This document shows, piece after piece, positions 57,901 to 64,000 of a stretch of DNA of 64,000 bases. The stretch's first letter is position 1; the number at the start of each line of letters is the position of its first letter. The notes beneath the pieces were generated by a model. It saw only the letters and a list, made by a program, of their open reading frames with translations. It ran no database searches and had not been told where the DNA came from. The position numbers and the translations under genes are program-made. Origin of the DNA: a virus; the IMG/VR virus record IMGVR_UViG_3300020420_000013, positions 1 through 64,000 of that record; one strand, written 5' to 3'.

Positions 57901-58088
57901 ACTCTAGTACAAATAGCACTAAAATTTATGTATATTCACTGGCAGATGGAGAGAAATTAACAGTGATTCGTAAGCAAGGACAACTTTGGAACGATATTGT
58001 AGACAGTACAAGCACAAAGAGTTTGGGTAGATCCCAAAATCCAGTGGCTCAGTTCATTCGTGCAAAGGAAGTGAAATTGCCAAACTAA
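42936..58088 (+). CDS. Giant 5,050-residue baseplate/tail structural protein
   Basis: One uninterrupted frame of 15.15 kb, placed where T4 has gp7 to gp10. The first 150 residues ([30 protein letters not shown]-like [19 protein letters not shown]) resemble a conserved start of large wedge proteins in marine T4-like phages. Residues 190-335 are a cupredoxin-like module without copper Cys/His. Aromatic W..Y..G.IV motifs near 1740, 2240 and 2860 resemble carbohydrate-binding modules. FG-GAP-like segments occur at 2142-2226 and 2926-3150. GSGYT.AP modules lie at about 3560 and 3925. At least seven short beta modules with VxxNG...DY occur at both ends. Likely a fused wedge plus adhesin; exact T4 equivalence is not shown. 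Confidence 0.75.
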   Translation: MAYDNSQNETPLPTGKNGNETRKASKFLPRYFRTVANEKFISSTLDQLISSGTVEKVNGYIGRRNAKAFNSTDSYINDISNLRQDYQLEPAVVVDDNIGNTTFYKDYQDFINQTKVFGGNVADHSKLNSQEYYAWNPHIDWDKFSNYREYYWLPEGPQTLTVLGQAKGITSTYKVTVEDQGDNMAFIFTPDGKTANPTLKLYKGQTYRFVIDTPGHPIAFATNRVFTPGAAIVTETVEGVLAAGIYDSKIYDSANFDQNGYLVNPVVGGVEGYEAGKNISTLYNKGVTTSDGVVYVEKGVLEFTIPDDAPEKLFYISKNDVNTSGSMNIYNIEENTAIDVDAEIIGKQTYTTESGVSFSNGMKIRFGGEVTPATYVGNEYYVEGVGEEIQLVNEADLEIPGSSTESKQIPFDTESFDRVPFSNANNYPTQKEYIVFNRASPDRNQWSRFNRWFHKDTISQIATATGTPEILDQTGRATRPIIEFEAGVKLYNFGTKAKANVDLIDVKTTDVMSTIEGSIGYNVDGIDLVEGMRILFTADTDSFVKGKIFKVKFIKHRNSTFINLKEETDASPLQNETVLVTNGTKYIGKMFWHNGTTWIQGQDKTGTNLAPTFDLFDETGNSFSTYTNNNFTGTKLFSYKVGTGTADTELGFALSYQNVQNTGDIVFNYNLLNDSFTYNLSGVTTTVKTDTSVLRKYTDRTVFTSVTGWQKADTLSTQEVVRQYDTSVKRNDFPIDVYNFSGDLNNLTAKVYVNNQRKTELTDYQINRINRVAYITFTTKLNNGDKLVIKTTSEAIKNDNGFYEFPSNLENNPQNANLNEFTLGEVNDHVQSIVDNVPGFSGTNPGTNNLRDLGLSSKYGTKFLQHSGPMNLALYHMTSKDANIIKALKYVKNEYSKFKRNFISTAEGLGYEGPAKQHVDKILAKMHNEKTKDNAFYFSDMLGSADTTRKEYTVVDADAQYYAISFVHNLTSLSNKAVYVYLNGKQLVHGTDYTFTTQGFAQITATLAIGDKIEIFEHTTTDGCYIPQTPSKLGLYPAYVPQKYSDNTYQTAVDVIQGHDGSITKAYGDFRDDVLLELEKRIYNNIKVPYDKEVVDIHEFKGSFDRDTGFSRDTINSGMMAEFIQWLEIVGSLDYTTSEFYSNTDTFTWNYGAMTNPDGVTLPGYWRAVYKQWLDTDRPHTHPWEVLGYHTKPTWWETTYGPAPYTNENRILWDDLTEGRVREPNKTIVYRNNYKRKNLNLNIPVDSQGQLISPHDCGYAQNVVVPLTSNNFVFGDEAPTESAWRKSSEYPFALMISWCLNQPTKIIGLGFDRSRTIRNSAKELVYSATNKRIALDDIVWPNTATDTTRSQTAGFVNYIFDYLYGSITTTIADYKENIANLQNKLGCKLGGFTQKDKFKLILDSRTPTNEGNVFIPEENYKVIFNTSSPIDAVSYSGVIVEKAKGGYIIKGYDNTAPMFKYNKPLEVAADPVRTVGAVSETFVKFEVGQTYSAGTLAENGQKYYRAKVTHTATAFIEDNWTPLPALPSKGGRTAIFRSKFENTVSTLPYGTTLLTIQDVVDFLLGYGKYQTSIGFTFDTFNRELEQVENWDLTTREFLFWTTQNWQEGALITLSPSAQELNFSRQYAVVDDIFDPFYDYSLLKADGKKLKRNFSSTKRDSLNEFGLQVKNSADGIYHLKLPLVQREHVLIIDNKTVFNDIIYDITPGYRQERIKVLGYRTEKWTGGLNIPGFIYDSASCTEWEQWKDYAIGDIVQHKTFYYVANKKIAGTSTFADQDWNVLPKKPESSLIPNFEYKTNQFSDFYDLDTDNFDSEQQRLAQHLIGYQKRQYIQNIINDDVSQYKFYQGMIQDKGTSNALTKMFDALGSANKDSLEFYEEWALKRGQYGASQGFDEVEFLLDESKFKLSPQPVELVNFIDPSATDLIIRQVPSDVYLKPQGYAHTPFPTNYFSEGFIKTAGYVNEDDVNFTLTNYDDILNLDPANVNVNSYVWVAKDLQTWNVYKYARTNIKVLDLTTDSAGVTSIKCVNAPNVVKDEIVGIGNVTGQEKFFKVESVSLDTIKAKASTAPTADATNITGFLTKFELARLPNLIKANEFVGKREIEVGSTVWVDDDDSNRWVVLKNTGGYDLKQNIYNDSTNYTQGIEKNFGANVHADGNNQTLAVGSPDITGRGKVHVYFRGSENINHIITQTIIEPEYFADANSGFGTAVHLSEDAEYLIVGAPFASNVRNKFKGQFSGASTYAKGEIVKWQEQLWKATAIILPKDDSIDYNSFRSSAQGHQAIKDANTAGTYIDIKHIVTGNYGLVNQSTDHILIRAPKNQYRGTQIGDVLHTKWNRLTTRYPSGRDPFNNDSTLNAAFFTGTHTINEKVDQILLVPSTQSGVSIGDIIETSDARGKVVYTFTNADNESVIYVNDVNGTFATSGDLYFGNILIGAYTLPIVENHAYYDGWWKVQIGSTITPTTNEEKYFGLVIKDIIKLNESRTPDIYTNILDNKAVDVATANTKSSHLETVSHTGATGAVVDNRVMIRASKTFSDSLNTSDKFSLWLNSIPLTNGTIQNPSAIALDWATLNYTEFTVSDKWDGYLEIAFTNFDTVGNNNPSDPNYNPNYGNPFFPVVGDTIRGKTTGTTATVAYVKQDSIAEARVYFKNKSGDFKIGSTQNDTEIIEITTYTPLGGGADQILDMGSITERHADNANAGKLLVFDYGSNITPGSNDKLVDLEYWLYKQKIIQGIASDSNPPTDVNNEWQRVYNIPVEPAATFVGYNKEGYYAIYKKNASGYYTLLNAYTLPDANNFKHLGNKIKIVKNTSGYTAIITEKGNNTFAEPGRIHFIDNPAGTDNWQLGADTNYKGPWNSNYSYYTGNIVIWNNNLYKAKTNIVPSAFNSSLWTLQTEEIDLVGYVPNDSGFTIAGGDSAINQTNILSFGGTISVSSDGNVLASTLKYGDQIDSSLSSPKIAIYRLNQGRYQYDQLISAEYVDEQFAESVAVSNDGKLVAVGAPYNSVTVNNGGCVYIYKNNNGTFVLNQTIRGPGDLINERFGTKVEFDGNRLVVNSSGGDVQDTTTFDGSKVGNASPITSFDNNLTNFTTTFSNTGEILVYERINDTLLFGQSLDFDNLDFDSTITGKSISFFGENLHIQNNHIYIGLPKLKNTDASVLGRVLDYRLPATTNIWTKHRVATDQVDLKKLKGSFLYNTKTKKFITYLDYIDPIQGKIAGPAEQELYFKVDYDPAIYSNGTAGFVDTTNFNADDLVGKLWWDIGAVRFLDPYSGGIINVSNRFNKKFTGTSVDIYEWVESSLLPSEWDAQTDTESALALGISGTSKYGDNAYSIKRIYNKNTGTFTNYYYYWVKNKKTTPNIPSRTISAFDVQAFIDSPEKQGYKFVNLLGNNKFSIHNCESLIEGKDVAINFRYWTIDNQNINIHNQYQLLTDSYAASKPNKDIERKWFDSLIGFDEQERIVPDPLASPKEMYGILNTPRQSMFVNRVEAIKQVIERVNRTLKEKVMVDDFNLTSLSKYEGAPASAEGYYDKTVNTYAELLLVNVTKKTQATLNPIIVNGRITDVLVDEAGRGYTTAPRVAITDPQGSGAEIKLTINAIGAVTGATVTKQGNGYTDATSLQVRKYSVLVSADENYNNRWSIYEYVGATSPWSKTKGQKYDVRPYWNYADWYATGYNELTGIDHTVGQSYELGSLEADIGDIVKINTVGTGGWLLLKKKDSQVTSDYTINFTTIGRQNATIQFTNALYDYANSEVGFDGISYDENRYDLQPAKETRIILETLRDHLFVDELETEYNKLFFTSIRYLLSEQPFVDWLFKTSFIKAQHNVGELRQDITYNNDNLPSYQQYAEEVKPYKTKIREFISNYEKIDTTGTTVTDFDLPQYYLDTEGKIVPQEITVTDNEFFSTNAQTSVYPSKHWLDNAGFEIEKIAVSNAGSGYTIAPVVRITGGGGTGATAIAYVGGGKVTSIKVTNGGSGYKSAPTIKLDGTVSSSGVEASASAQIGKGKTRQFKNVIKFDRTTDDLVFGKFDVAYSTGASAIQGGPLQVATTIPGRELEQDFSGTGSQFQFNLKFPITLDKEHYRILIKDNNNPLNVWTEVLQTSYTPSNEEDIALGRSRQRGRITFDTPPANNTTLRVRYQVDNAFLTYADRVHFLYEPIAGMPDKLFDQLMKGIDYGGVQVKSFDFGGGTGWSSDPYYTSAFDTYDTTYEDEVFRIDNSTKVFTFKKPLETGIVYNVYKNNVRIDDPNFGTANQTNVNAKITSITGAGQTGIALTDDQTYTNLVVIDEQVVPTADNDVIVLRKTTSDGSFIPDPRAYDTALSGGNLNYGTATGLNAEDIVVDGDGFVTPTSSGGPEELVQGQVLDTLDIKVYDRIGEGGSIVDTRSYDVDTAGTGVFDFGVYPQSKEGIFVKKNNVILGPSAYTVNFRTKKITIPSLSLNDRINIITMSGNGEKILDMDQFTGDGSTLQYVTQVNWQTGLTSFVTVDGQIVDYVIETTDSTYDTTNKVAITFGAPPAVGAVIDYMIYASESKVFSEIKKDTFTADGSTQVYTMSVTPFSSLPSTHNVIVETFTNANDRKVLNAGYNEQFTVESNKFEYQLKNWQQPGGTLGATDIDVYLNGVALTYTSDFIFKPANTSIEIFENVANVGDILEIFVKTDGQYTINGNQLTLSTLPAIDTKVVVTHFSKHDIQAIERTNFDIVSRSTLNVGSKDDLEYKQLRNGLIKLRKQAYDTEFVWLVVNGKVQTPNVDYTLTNDNKFIRTLNPFADNDVVEIIEFATEGPITGKFGYRLFKDMLNRTVYKRLGDSNSYRLAKDLGVFDKELEVDDATNLPTPDITNNIPGIIFINAERIEYFVKSGNKLRQLRRGTLGTGVKELHKKGDELFNQGIDETIPYQDKLLVQNFTTTNSLVSGNYVEREYTLDWNPASRNEMEVFLGGQRLTKGYLNTGGSAVKDIFHPTTGMDSPDGDITVTLPNYPQTWGLERDGFRVQYDSSTNSTKIYVYSLADGEKLTVIRKQGQLWNDIVDSTSTKSLGRSQNPVAQFIRAKEVKLPN
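56147..57940 (+). repeat. Repeated beta modules at the C-terminal end of the giant protein
   Basis: Five diverged copies of a 45-60 residue unit start with a V-x-NG or DG-type turn, then a DY/Y strand, and close with GD.I.I: residues 4405-4447, 4478-4526, 4611-4655, 4731-4778 and 4928-5000. Two more copies lie near the N-terminus at 749-791 and 977-1019. Confidence 0.6.
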
Positions 58089-58094
58089 TAAATA
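58087..58094 (+). promoter_or_regulatory. Late promoter motif AATAAATA
   Basis: TAATAAATAC overlaps the stop codon of the giant gene. A short leader with AGGAAAG follows before the ATG at 58113, so the motif is well placed to restart transcription for the fibre genes. Confidence 0.45.
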
Positions 58095-58112
58095 CAATGT
58101 AGGAAAGATAAA

Positions 58113-58727
58113 ATGACAGACAACATATTTGACAAATCCGGGTTTAGTGTTCAAGGACATATACATATCTTTGACAAAGACTCTGGCGAAACTATTATTA
58201 ATAAACGCAACGCAATACACTATGAAAACATGAGTATTGCTTTAGCAGAATCACTATCTAATGCTGGACAAGGCTTTGTATATCAAATGGCATTTGGAAA
58301 CGGTGGTACTAGTGTTGATCCTACAGGCATTATTACTTACTTGACTCCAAATAGCACAGGTGTTAATGCAAGTCTTTACAACCAGACATATATTAAAGTT
58401 GTTGATGATCAGAGTGCAAACAATACTGATCCAAATAGAAACAAGATTGAAACAAGACACGTAACAGGAACAAATTATACTGACATATTAGTTAGTACTA
58501 TATTAGATTACGGTGAACCATCAGGGCAAGATGCAAATGATACTGCACAAAATACAGCAAGTAATTTTGTATTCGATGAATTAGGCCTTGTAAGTTATTC
58601 ACCAGCAGGAACAGGAAAACTTTTGACACACGTTATATTCCATCCTGTGCAAAAGAGTTTAAACAGATTAATCCAAATAGATTATACACTGAGAGTACAA
58701 AGTTTAACTGGATTTAACGAGGGGTAA
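58113..58727 (+). CDS. Conserved baseplate/tail-associated virion protein
   Basis: A 204-residue protein (FSVQGHIHIFDKDSGETIINKRNAIHYENM as two segments, YQMAFGNGGTSVDPTG, ASNFVFDELGLVSYSPAGTGKLLTHVIFHPVQKSLNR again as segments). It looks like a compact beta-sandwich with a conserved FDELGL block. I have the impression that it is conserved in marine T4-like phages next to the short-fibre genes, but no T4 counterpart is recognised. It sits between the giant protein and the collar-domain fibre and starts behind AGGA. Confidence 0.65.
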   Translation: MTDNIFDKSGFSVQGHIHIFDKDSGETIINKRNAIHYENMSIALAESLSNAGQGFVYQMAFGNGGTSVDPTGIITYLTPNSTGVNASLYNQTYIKVVDDQSANNTDPNRNKIETRHVTGTNYTDILVSTILDYGEPSGQDANDTAQNTASNFVFDELGLVSYSPAGTGKLLTHVIFHPVQKSLNRLIQIDYTLRVQSLTGFNEG

Positions 58728-58730
58728 TAA

Positions 58731-60821
58731 ATGGCATATACCATAAATTATACTGACTCCACTAAAGGTAGTATAGTAATCGAAGACTCTACTATCGATA
58801 ACACAACCAGTTTAAGCATACCTGGTAAAAATACAACGGAGTACGGTACACAAATAGGACAAAACTTTTTGCGAATGTTGGAAAACTTTGCAAACGATAC
58901 TGCTCCTACAAGTCCTATCGAAGGACAGTTATGGTATGACAGTACAGCAGGAACAGATACATTAAAAGTTTATGATGGAACAAGTTGGCAAGAAGCAGGC
59001 GGAATAAAACGTGCCTCAAGTGCACCAAGTGTAGCAAATAGCAATACAGGAGACCTTTGGGTTGACACTGATAACCAACAATTATATTTGTTTACAGGTT
59101 CCGGTTGGGTATTAGTAGGTCCAGAATTTAGTCAAGGTTTAGCCGCAGGTATTAAACCAGAAGTAGTTGTAGGAAACGATGATATTAATTACACAATTCT
59201 TAAAATGGAATCAGGTGGAAACCTAATAGCGGTAATTAGTGCTAATCAATTTTCACCAAAACAAAAATTAAACGGTATAGACAATCCAGTAAAAGTTGGA
59301 ATAAACTTATCAACTGCAAATCTAAACAGTAATGGTGTTCCTAAATTTTACGGAACAGCCGACTCGGCAGATAACTTAATGGTAGGAACTACTAAAGTTA
59401 GTTCTGCTAGTTTTCTAAGATCAGATCAAGAGTCAACAGCAACATCAAAACTTAATGTAAACACAAACTCAGGTATAATAATCGGAAGTGATGCAAAATT
59501 AAGTATTGGTATTGAAAATACCGCTGGTACTATTTCACAACAAACTTCAGGATCACCAATTGACTTCAAAACAAATGACACTGGAAGTATTGCAACAAGA
59601 TTAAGAATAGATTCAACTGGACAAGTAGGTATAGGAACATTAAGTCCTGCCGCAACAGTTGATATTGCAGGAACATTAAGAGCAACAGGTGTAATAACAA
59701 ATACAAACATTACACAATCATCTAACACAGGTACAGGTTCAATAGTAACTGCTGGTGGTGTTGGTGTTGCAAAAAGCGTTTACATAGGCGAGGCTTTAAA
59801 TGTTGCTGGTAGTGTTACAACAGGTGACATTATTCCGCAAGTTATTAATAATAAAAACATTGGAACTTCAGCAAATAAATTTGCATCAGTACACGCAACA
59901 AATATTTTTGGTGAATTAACAGGAAACGTTACAGGAACAGTTTCTGGTAGATCAGGATCAACAGAAAAACTTGCAAGTAGAACAACTTTTAAAGTCCAAG
60001 GTGATGTAAGTGCCGCTGATATTCAGTTTGACGGGCAATTTGCAGACACAGGTGAAACTACTTTACAAAAAGTTTTTCAAACTTCAATAGATCCTGCTTT
60101 TATATCTAACAAGCCAGTAGTAAACGCATCACAATTTGATGACGAGTTTTTAATTACAAGAGTTACTGACATAGATGGTAATGGTACAGGTGTTAGAAAG
60201 ATATCAAGAAACAATTTATTTAATGCACTACCAGTTAATCCATTAGGAATGGTAGTACCGTACGCAGTACCAGAAGCAAAAATTCCATCAGGCTTAACTG
60301 CTTGGCAATTATGTGATGGTAGAGAACTGTTTATTTCATCATACAGTGAATTATTCACACTAATAGGTTATACTTACAAAGCACAGAGTGAAACAACTGC
60401 TGGTAAATTTGCTTTACCAGATATGAGAGGTAGATTTCCATTAGGTAAAGATAACATGGGTGGTACAAGTGCAAATAGAGTACAAAGTACATCAGCAGAT
60501 AGCGAAGGTTTATTTGCAGGTGGCGAAACTAAAGTTATTAGCATAGACAAGTTACCAGATCATGAACACGATTTTAAATCTGAAGAAAATTATCAATTTT
60601 ATGCAATTAGAGATGGTAATCCTGCGAACAGTATAGGACAAGGATCTTCAGTAATAGTTTACGATGCACCTACAGGAACAAATGCCGGTCAGGCATATCC
60701 TAGGTCAGGTGGATTAGTTTCATCAACAGCAGTAGGACAACCACAAGACGTAATGAATCCATACTTAACTATGAATTACTTAATGTACACAGGTAATCCG
60801 GAAGGGTCAGGAGCAGTTTAA
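58731..60821 (+). CDS. Short tail fibre-like protein with collar domain (gp12-like)
   Basis: A 696-residue fibre. Residues 1-65 are the N-terminal module shared with the next two genes (GKNTTEYGTQIGQNFLRMLENFA, then GQLWYD). The shaft has VGIGTLSPAATVDIAGTLRA and NKNIGTSANKFASVHA motifs. Residues 503-575 are a phage tail-collar domain (LGMVVPYAVPE, AWQLCDGRELFISSYSELF, KFALPDMRGRFPLG), and DHEHDF and PYLTMNYLM follow, as in T4 gp12 and other receptor-binding fibres. GAGGGG precedes the ATG; the stop overlaps the next start. Confidence 0.85.
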   Translation: MAYTINYTDSTKGSIVIEDSTIDNTTSLSIPGKNTTEYGTQIGQNFLRMLENFANDTAPTSPIEGQLWYDSTAGTDTLKVYDGTSWQEAGGIKRASSAPSVANSNTGDLWVDTDNQQLYLFTGSGWVLVGPEFSQGLAAGIKPEVVVGNDDINYTILKMESGGNLIAVISANQFSPKQKLNGIDNPVKVGINLSTANLNSNGVPKFYGTADSADNLMVGTTKVSSASFLRSDQESTATSKLNVNTNSGIIIGSDAKLSIGIENTAGTISQQTSGSPIDFKTNDTGSIATRLRIDSTGQVGIGTLSPAATVDIAGTLRATGVITNTNITQSSNTGTGSIVTAGGVGVAKSVYIGEALNVAGSVTTGDIIPQVINNKNIGTSANKFASVHATNIFGELTGNVTGTVSGRSGSTEKLASRTTFKVQGDVSAADIQFDGQFADTGETTLQKVFQTSIDPAFISNKPVVNASQFDDEFLITRVTDIDGNGTGVRKISRNNLFNALPVNPLGMVVPYAVPEAKIPSGLTAWQLCDGRELFISSYSELFTLIGYTYKAQSETTAGKFALPDMRGRFPLGKDNMGGTSANRVQSTSADSEGLFAGGETKVISIDKLPDHEHDFKSEENYQFYAIRDGNPANSIGQGSSVIVYDAPTGTNAGQAYPRSGGLVSSTAVGQPQDVMNPYLTMNYLMYTGNPEGSGAV

Positions 60822-62884
60822 TGGCATATCAAATTAATAAAACAGACGGCACACTATTAGTTCAACTGGTAGACGGAAGTATTGATACTGCTACAACTGA
60901 CATTACATTAATTGGTAGAAACTATTCAGGCTTTGGGGAAAGCATTAATGAAAATTTTGTTAAGATGCTTGAAAACTTTGCCAATACTGCGGCACCGAGC
61001 AATCCTTTAACAGGTCAACTGTGGTGGGATAAATCAGAATCAAGATTAAAGATATGGAATGGAACAGCATTTACAAGTGCTGGCGGTCCTATTGTAAGTT
61101 CATCACAGCCTACTATGGTTGCAGGAGACATTTGGATTGATAATTTAAATAATCAACTTTATTTTTATGATGGTTCGGATTTAGAATTAGCAGGACCAAT
61201 TTATACAAGCACACAAAAAAGATCAGGATTCAAAGTTGAAACTTTACAAGATTCACAAAACTTAGATAGAGTTATTATTAAGTTTTTCTTAGGCGGAACA
61301 CTTGTTGGTGTGTACAATAATGTTGCTTTTACTCCTAAGGCAGGATTTGAAATAACAGGACTTACAGGTATTTTACAAAAAGGATTTACATTAGTTGAAA
61401 GTGATTTTAAAGTACATGGTACAGCAACAGCGGCAGATACTATTGTTAACGCACAAGGTATTAAGAAAAATGCATCTCAGTTTATGCCTACTGATGCAAA
61501 CGCAACTTCAAATGGTTCAATAACAACAATTAATAATTCAGGTATTATTGTAGGACCAGAAAACAATATACAAATTTTAATAGATGCACAACAATCAGTT
61601 ATACAAAATAATGTTGCTGATAGAGATATTTTTGTTAAGACAAGGAAGACAACAGGATTTGAAAATGCAATACACATAGATTCAAGTGAATCTAAAATAG
61701 GTATATTTAAAACAAATCCAATAGCAACTTTAGACATTAACGGAAGTACACGAATCAGCGGTGACCTAACAGTTTTAGGTAACACTATTTCAGTTGAATC
61801 GCAAACTTTAAAAATTGTTGACAAAAATATTGAACTTGCTTTAGGTTCTGATAGTACACTGCTTACTGATTCACAAGTTGACGACGGTGGTATATTAATT
61901 AGAGCAACACCAGATGATAAAGAATTTTTATGGAAAAATGCAACAAACAGTTGGACAGCAAACGTAAATTACGACTCTACAAAAGGTTACAAGTTTAACG
62001 GTAATGAAATGATAACACAGGTTGGATCAACTCCAACTATGAAACATATTCAATCAGCACCAGACCTTACAAATGTTGGAACACTTACAAGTTTAACTGT
62101 TGATAACACAACCATTGATGGCACAACAATTACTACAGGAAGCGGTAATCCATTATCATTTACAAGTGATGGTCCTATTACAATTACTAATAGTCAAACT
62201 ATCAGAGGCTTACCTACTCCTTCACAGGCAACAGACGCCGCAAGTAAAAGTTATGTTGATGATACTGTAAACGGAGAAAGAGTTTCATTTAGTATTGATA
62301 TTACTGGATTAACAGATGCACAGATATTATTAGTAGTTGAGGATATTGTTCCTGCAAGTACTAAAAAAGAAGGTACACAGGCTTACTTACATTGTACAAG
62401 TACTACTGGTGCAACTGCAACATTCTCAGCATCTACACTTAATAATGCATTAAGTAAAACTACAACATCAGTAGATAAAACAATTACAGCATCACCACAA
62501 ACTGTGGTAAGTGTTGTAAAACAAGCAAATACAAGATTAACACTTGGCGGAACACATGGATACGAAGGTGGACAATCAGTAACAATTACTGGTGCTACTG
62601 GTTTAACTGCTTTAAATGGTACACATACTATTTCAAACATAGTTGACGCACAAACAATAGAAATTAACTTAGATACCGCTTCAAACGGTAACACTTATAC
62701 TGGAAGTTCAGCAACTGTATCAAGGGTACCTGTAACAGGAAATGAGAACCAATCTGTTGTATCAGACTTTACATTTAGCCAAGCAGTTGGTAGTGTTGTA
62801 CTATCTTTAGCAAGATCTGTTAAGATATGTACCATTACAGGCGGTGTTTGGACTGGACCCGTAAACGGTAGTTCTAGTGTTTAA
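60821..62884 (+). CDS. Tail fibre, second tandem paralogue
   Basis: A 687-residue fibre starting with the same module (INKTDGT..VQLVDGSIDT, RNYSGFGESINENFVKMLENFA, GQLWWD). The shaft has ATLDINGSTRISGDLTVLGN, also seen in the minus-strand protein at 11357-12322. Residues 480-510 (GLPTPSQATDAASKSYVDDT) are a fibre motif common in T4-like phages. Residues 570-632 (GGTHGYEGGQSVTITGATGL) match the module of the gene at 12380-12997. No collar domain is present, so receptor specificity differs from the first fibre. The start overlaps the upstream stop (TAATG). Confidence 0.8.
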   Translation: MAYQINKTDGTLLVQLVDGSIDTATTDITLIGRNYSGFGESINENFVKMLENFANTAAPSNPLTGQLWWDKSESRLKIWNGTAFTSAGGPIVSSSQPTMVAGDIWIDNLNNQLYFYDGSDLELAGPIYTSTQKRSGFKVETLQDSQNLDRVIIKFFLGGTLVGVYNNVAFTPKAGFEITGLTGILQKGFTLVESDFKVHGTATAADTIVNAQGIKKNASQFMPTDANATSNGSITTINNSGIIVGPENNIQILIDAQQSVIQNNVADRDIFVKTRKTTGFENAIHIDSSESKIGIFKTNPIATLDINGSTRISGDLTVLGNTISVESQTLKIVDKNIELALGSDSTLLTDSQVDDGGILIRATPDDKEFLWKNATNSWTANVNYDSTKGYKFNGNEMITQVGSTPTMKHIQSAPDLTNVGTLTSLTVDNTTIDGTTITTGSGNPLSFTSDGPITITNSQTIRGLPTPSQATDAASKSYVDDTVNGERVSFSIDITGLTDAQILLVVEDIVPASTKKEGTQAYLHCTSTTGATATFSASTLNNALSKTTTSVDKTITASPQTVVSVVKQANTRLTLGGTHGYEGGQSVTITGATGLTALNGTHTISNIVDAQTIEINLDTASNGNTYTGSSATVSRVPVTGNENQSVVSDFTFSQAVGSVVLSLARSVKICTITGGVWTGPVNGSSSV

Positions 62885-62885
62885 A

Positions 62886-62893
62886 GATAAATA
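62886..62893 (+). promoter_or_regulatory. Late promoter motif GATAAATA
   Basis: AGATAAATATATAC lies 23 bases before the ATG at 62917, with GAGGGG as ribosome-binding site between. It is placed as in the other gp55-type sites. Confidence 0.5.
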
Positions 62894-62916
62894 TATACAA
62901 TAGAGGGGTTATAACT

Positions 62917-64000
62917 ATGGCATACATAATTAATAAAACTAACGGGACGCAGATAGCAGTAGTAGAAGACGGTACTATCGATCAAACTACTGATCTAAAA
63001 CTTGTTGGTAAAAATTATGCTGGTTATGGAGAGATACAAAACGAAAATTTCGTGCATTTGCTTGAGAATTTCGCTAGTGCAAACCAGCCGGCTAAAGCAA
63101 TCGCCGGTCAAATGTGGTTTGATAGCGGCGCAAGTAAACTAAAATTTTACGATGGTACAAAATTCAGAACAACAGGTGGTGCAGAAGTAAGCACTACTCA
63201 ACCTTCAGGACTTACAACTGGTGACTTTTGGTGGGATAGTGGCAACAGTCAACTATACGCAAACACAGGATCAGGCTTTATATTAATAGGTCCACAATCA
63301 CAAGGTTCTACAGTTACTCAAATGTTAACTGCAACTGTACGTGACAACGCACAGGTAAACAGAACAGTGATGAAGGGTATCATTGCTGATGAAACAGTAT
63401 TCATAGTAAGTGCAGTAGAATTTACAATCGATTCAACAGACTCCAATAATGCCATAACAGGTTTCGATGTAGTACGTGCAGGACTTACTTTAAAAAATAC
63501 AACAAACGCAACAGGCGGTGTAACATCAACTGCTCACAGATACTACGGTACATCTTCTAACACAGATAAGTTAGGTGGATTTGCGGCTTCTGATTATGTA
63601 AGAGGTTCAGTAGCAAACTTTAGTACAATAGTAAGATTTGCTGATGCAGGTTTTACAGTTGGTGATTCAAACGATTTAGCAATTAAAATTGAAAATGATA
63701 ATCAAGGTGTTATTCAAAATGACATTGGACAGATTATTAAATTCAAAGTTGATAATGCAAGTGCTCAAGTTAAAGAGCCATTAAACATAACAGCAGATGG
63801 TATTCTTCCAAGTGCTTCAGCAACGTTTAACGTTGGTTCGAGTGCATTGAAATGGAATATTATGTATGCTAATGAGTTTAACGGTAAGGCAACGGTAGCA
63901 AGTGCAATGGAAGTTCCAGTAGGTAGTGGAACAGCAAATAGAACGGCTTCAACAGCGGCATCAAACGATACTGTCGCAGTAAGAGATGGAAGCGGTGACA
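62917..64000 (+). CDS. Tail fibre, third tandem paralogue, cut by window edge
   Basis: An open frame of 361 codons running off the right edge. It begins with the shared module (INKTNGTQIAVVEDGTID, KNYAGYGEIQNENFVHLLENFA, GQMWFD, GDFWWDSGNSQLYANTGSGF). The shaft contains the NVGSSALKWNIMYANEFNGK motif that recurs in fibres of both arms. The C-terminal specificity region is outside the window. It has its own late promoter motif and GAGGGG site. Confidence 0.85.
   Translation, partial: MAYIINKTNGTQIAVVEDGTIDQTTDLKLVGKNYAGYGEIQNENFVHLLENFASANQPAKAIAGQMWFDSGASKLKFYDGTKFRTTGGAEVSTTQPSGLTTGDFWWDSGNSQLYANTGSGFILIGPQSQGSTVTQMLTATVRDNAQVNRTVMKGIIADETVFIVSAVEFTIDSTDSNNAITGFDVVRAGLTLKNTTNATGGVTSTAHRYYGTSSNTDKLGGFAASDYVRGSVANFSTIVRFADAGFTVGDSNDLAIKIENDNQGVIQNDIGQIIKFKVDNASAQVKEPLNITADGILPSASATFNVGSSALKWNIMYANEFNGKATVASAMEVPVGSGTANRTASTAASNDTVAVRDGSGD

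Noticed and set aside
1-64000. CRISPR arrays, insertion sequences, integrase or attachment sites
   Set aside because: No spaced direct repeats, transposase, integrase or terminal inverted repeats were seen; the gene set is that of a lytic T4-like phage.

Overview
This window looks like part of the genome of a T4-like contractile-tailed phage (myovirus) of the marine type. The evidence is a set of T4 core genes: gp20 portal, gp21 protease, gp22 scaffold, gp23 capsid, gp25, gp53, gp5 and gp6 baseplate proteins, a gp26-like hub protein, gp46/gp47 nuclease and a gp55-like late sigma factor. The DNA is AT-rich, overlapping start and stop codons are common, and the tail fibres are large and modular. 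The fibre style and the AT-rich DNA resemble cyanophages and pelagiphages, and an AT-rich marine alphaproteobacterial host would fit. The host cannot be fixed from this window alone.

Layout, left to right. Bases 1-13524 (minus strand) hold a fibre/virion-surface block with two large paralogous beta-helix fibres, several small paralogous virion proteins and a conserved protein downstream of the capsid gene. Bases 13525-13907 are non-coding, with a clear terminator for gp23 and a structured stretch that may be a small RNA. Bases 13908-22730 (minus) are the head module, in transcription order: a tape-measure-like protein, gp20, a small conserved protein, a glycosyltransferase-like protein, a gp67-like acidic core protein, gp21, gp22 and gp23. 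Bases 22802-23919 (plus) carry gp26 and a small conserved gene. Bases 23962-26861 (minus) carry two proteins whose N-termini resemble T4 internal head proteins. Two tiny plus-strand genes and a 400-base hairpin-rich non-coding stretch follow.

Bases 27710-33564 (minus) form a tight cluster: gp55-like sigma factor, gp47, gp46, a SufE-like sulfur acceptor, serine hydroxymethyltransferase, a small protein and a GIY-YIG-like nuclease. SufE and GlyA are host-type metabolic genes placed directly behind the recombination genes. Bases 33647-64000 (plus) are the tail and baseplate module: a tube cap/initiator-like protein, gp53, a hub-like protein, gp5, gp25, gp6, a giant 5,050-residue protein that fills 15 kb, a small virion protein, and three tandem fibres with a shared N-terminal module, the last cut by the window edge.

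The genes fit one programme. A late sigma factor is encoded here, and motifs of the form NATAAATA (T4 late promoter TATAAATA) recur upstream of structural genes on both strands. The most unusual items are the giant baseplate-region protein, a LamG-type domain inserted into one of two paralogous fibres, a cupredoxin-like module that keeps its copper ligands in only one of three copies, the SufE/GlyA pair, and two structured non-coding regions.
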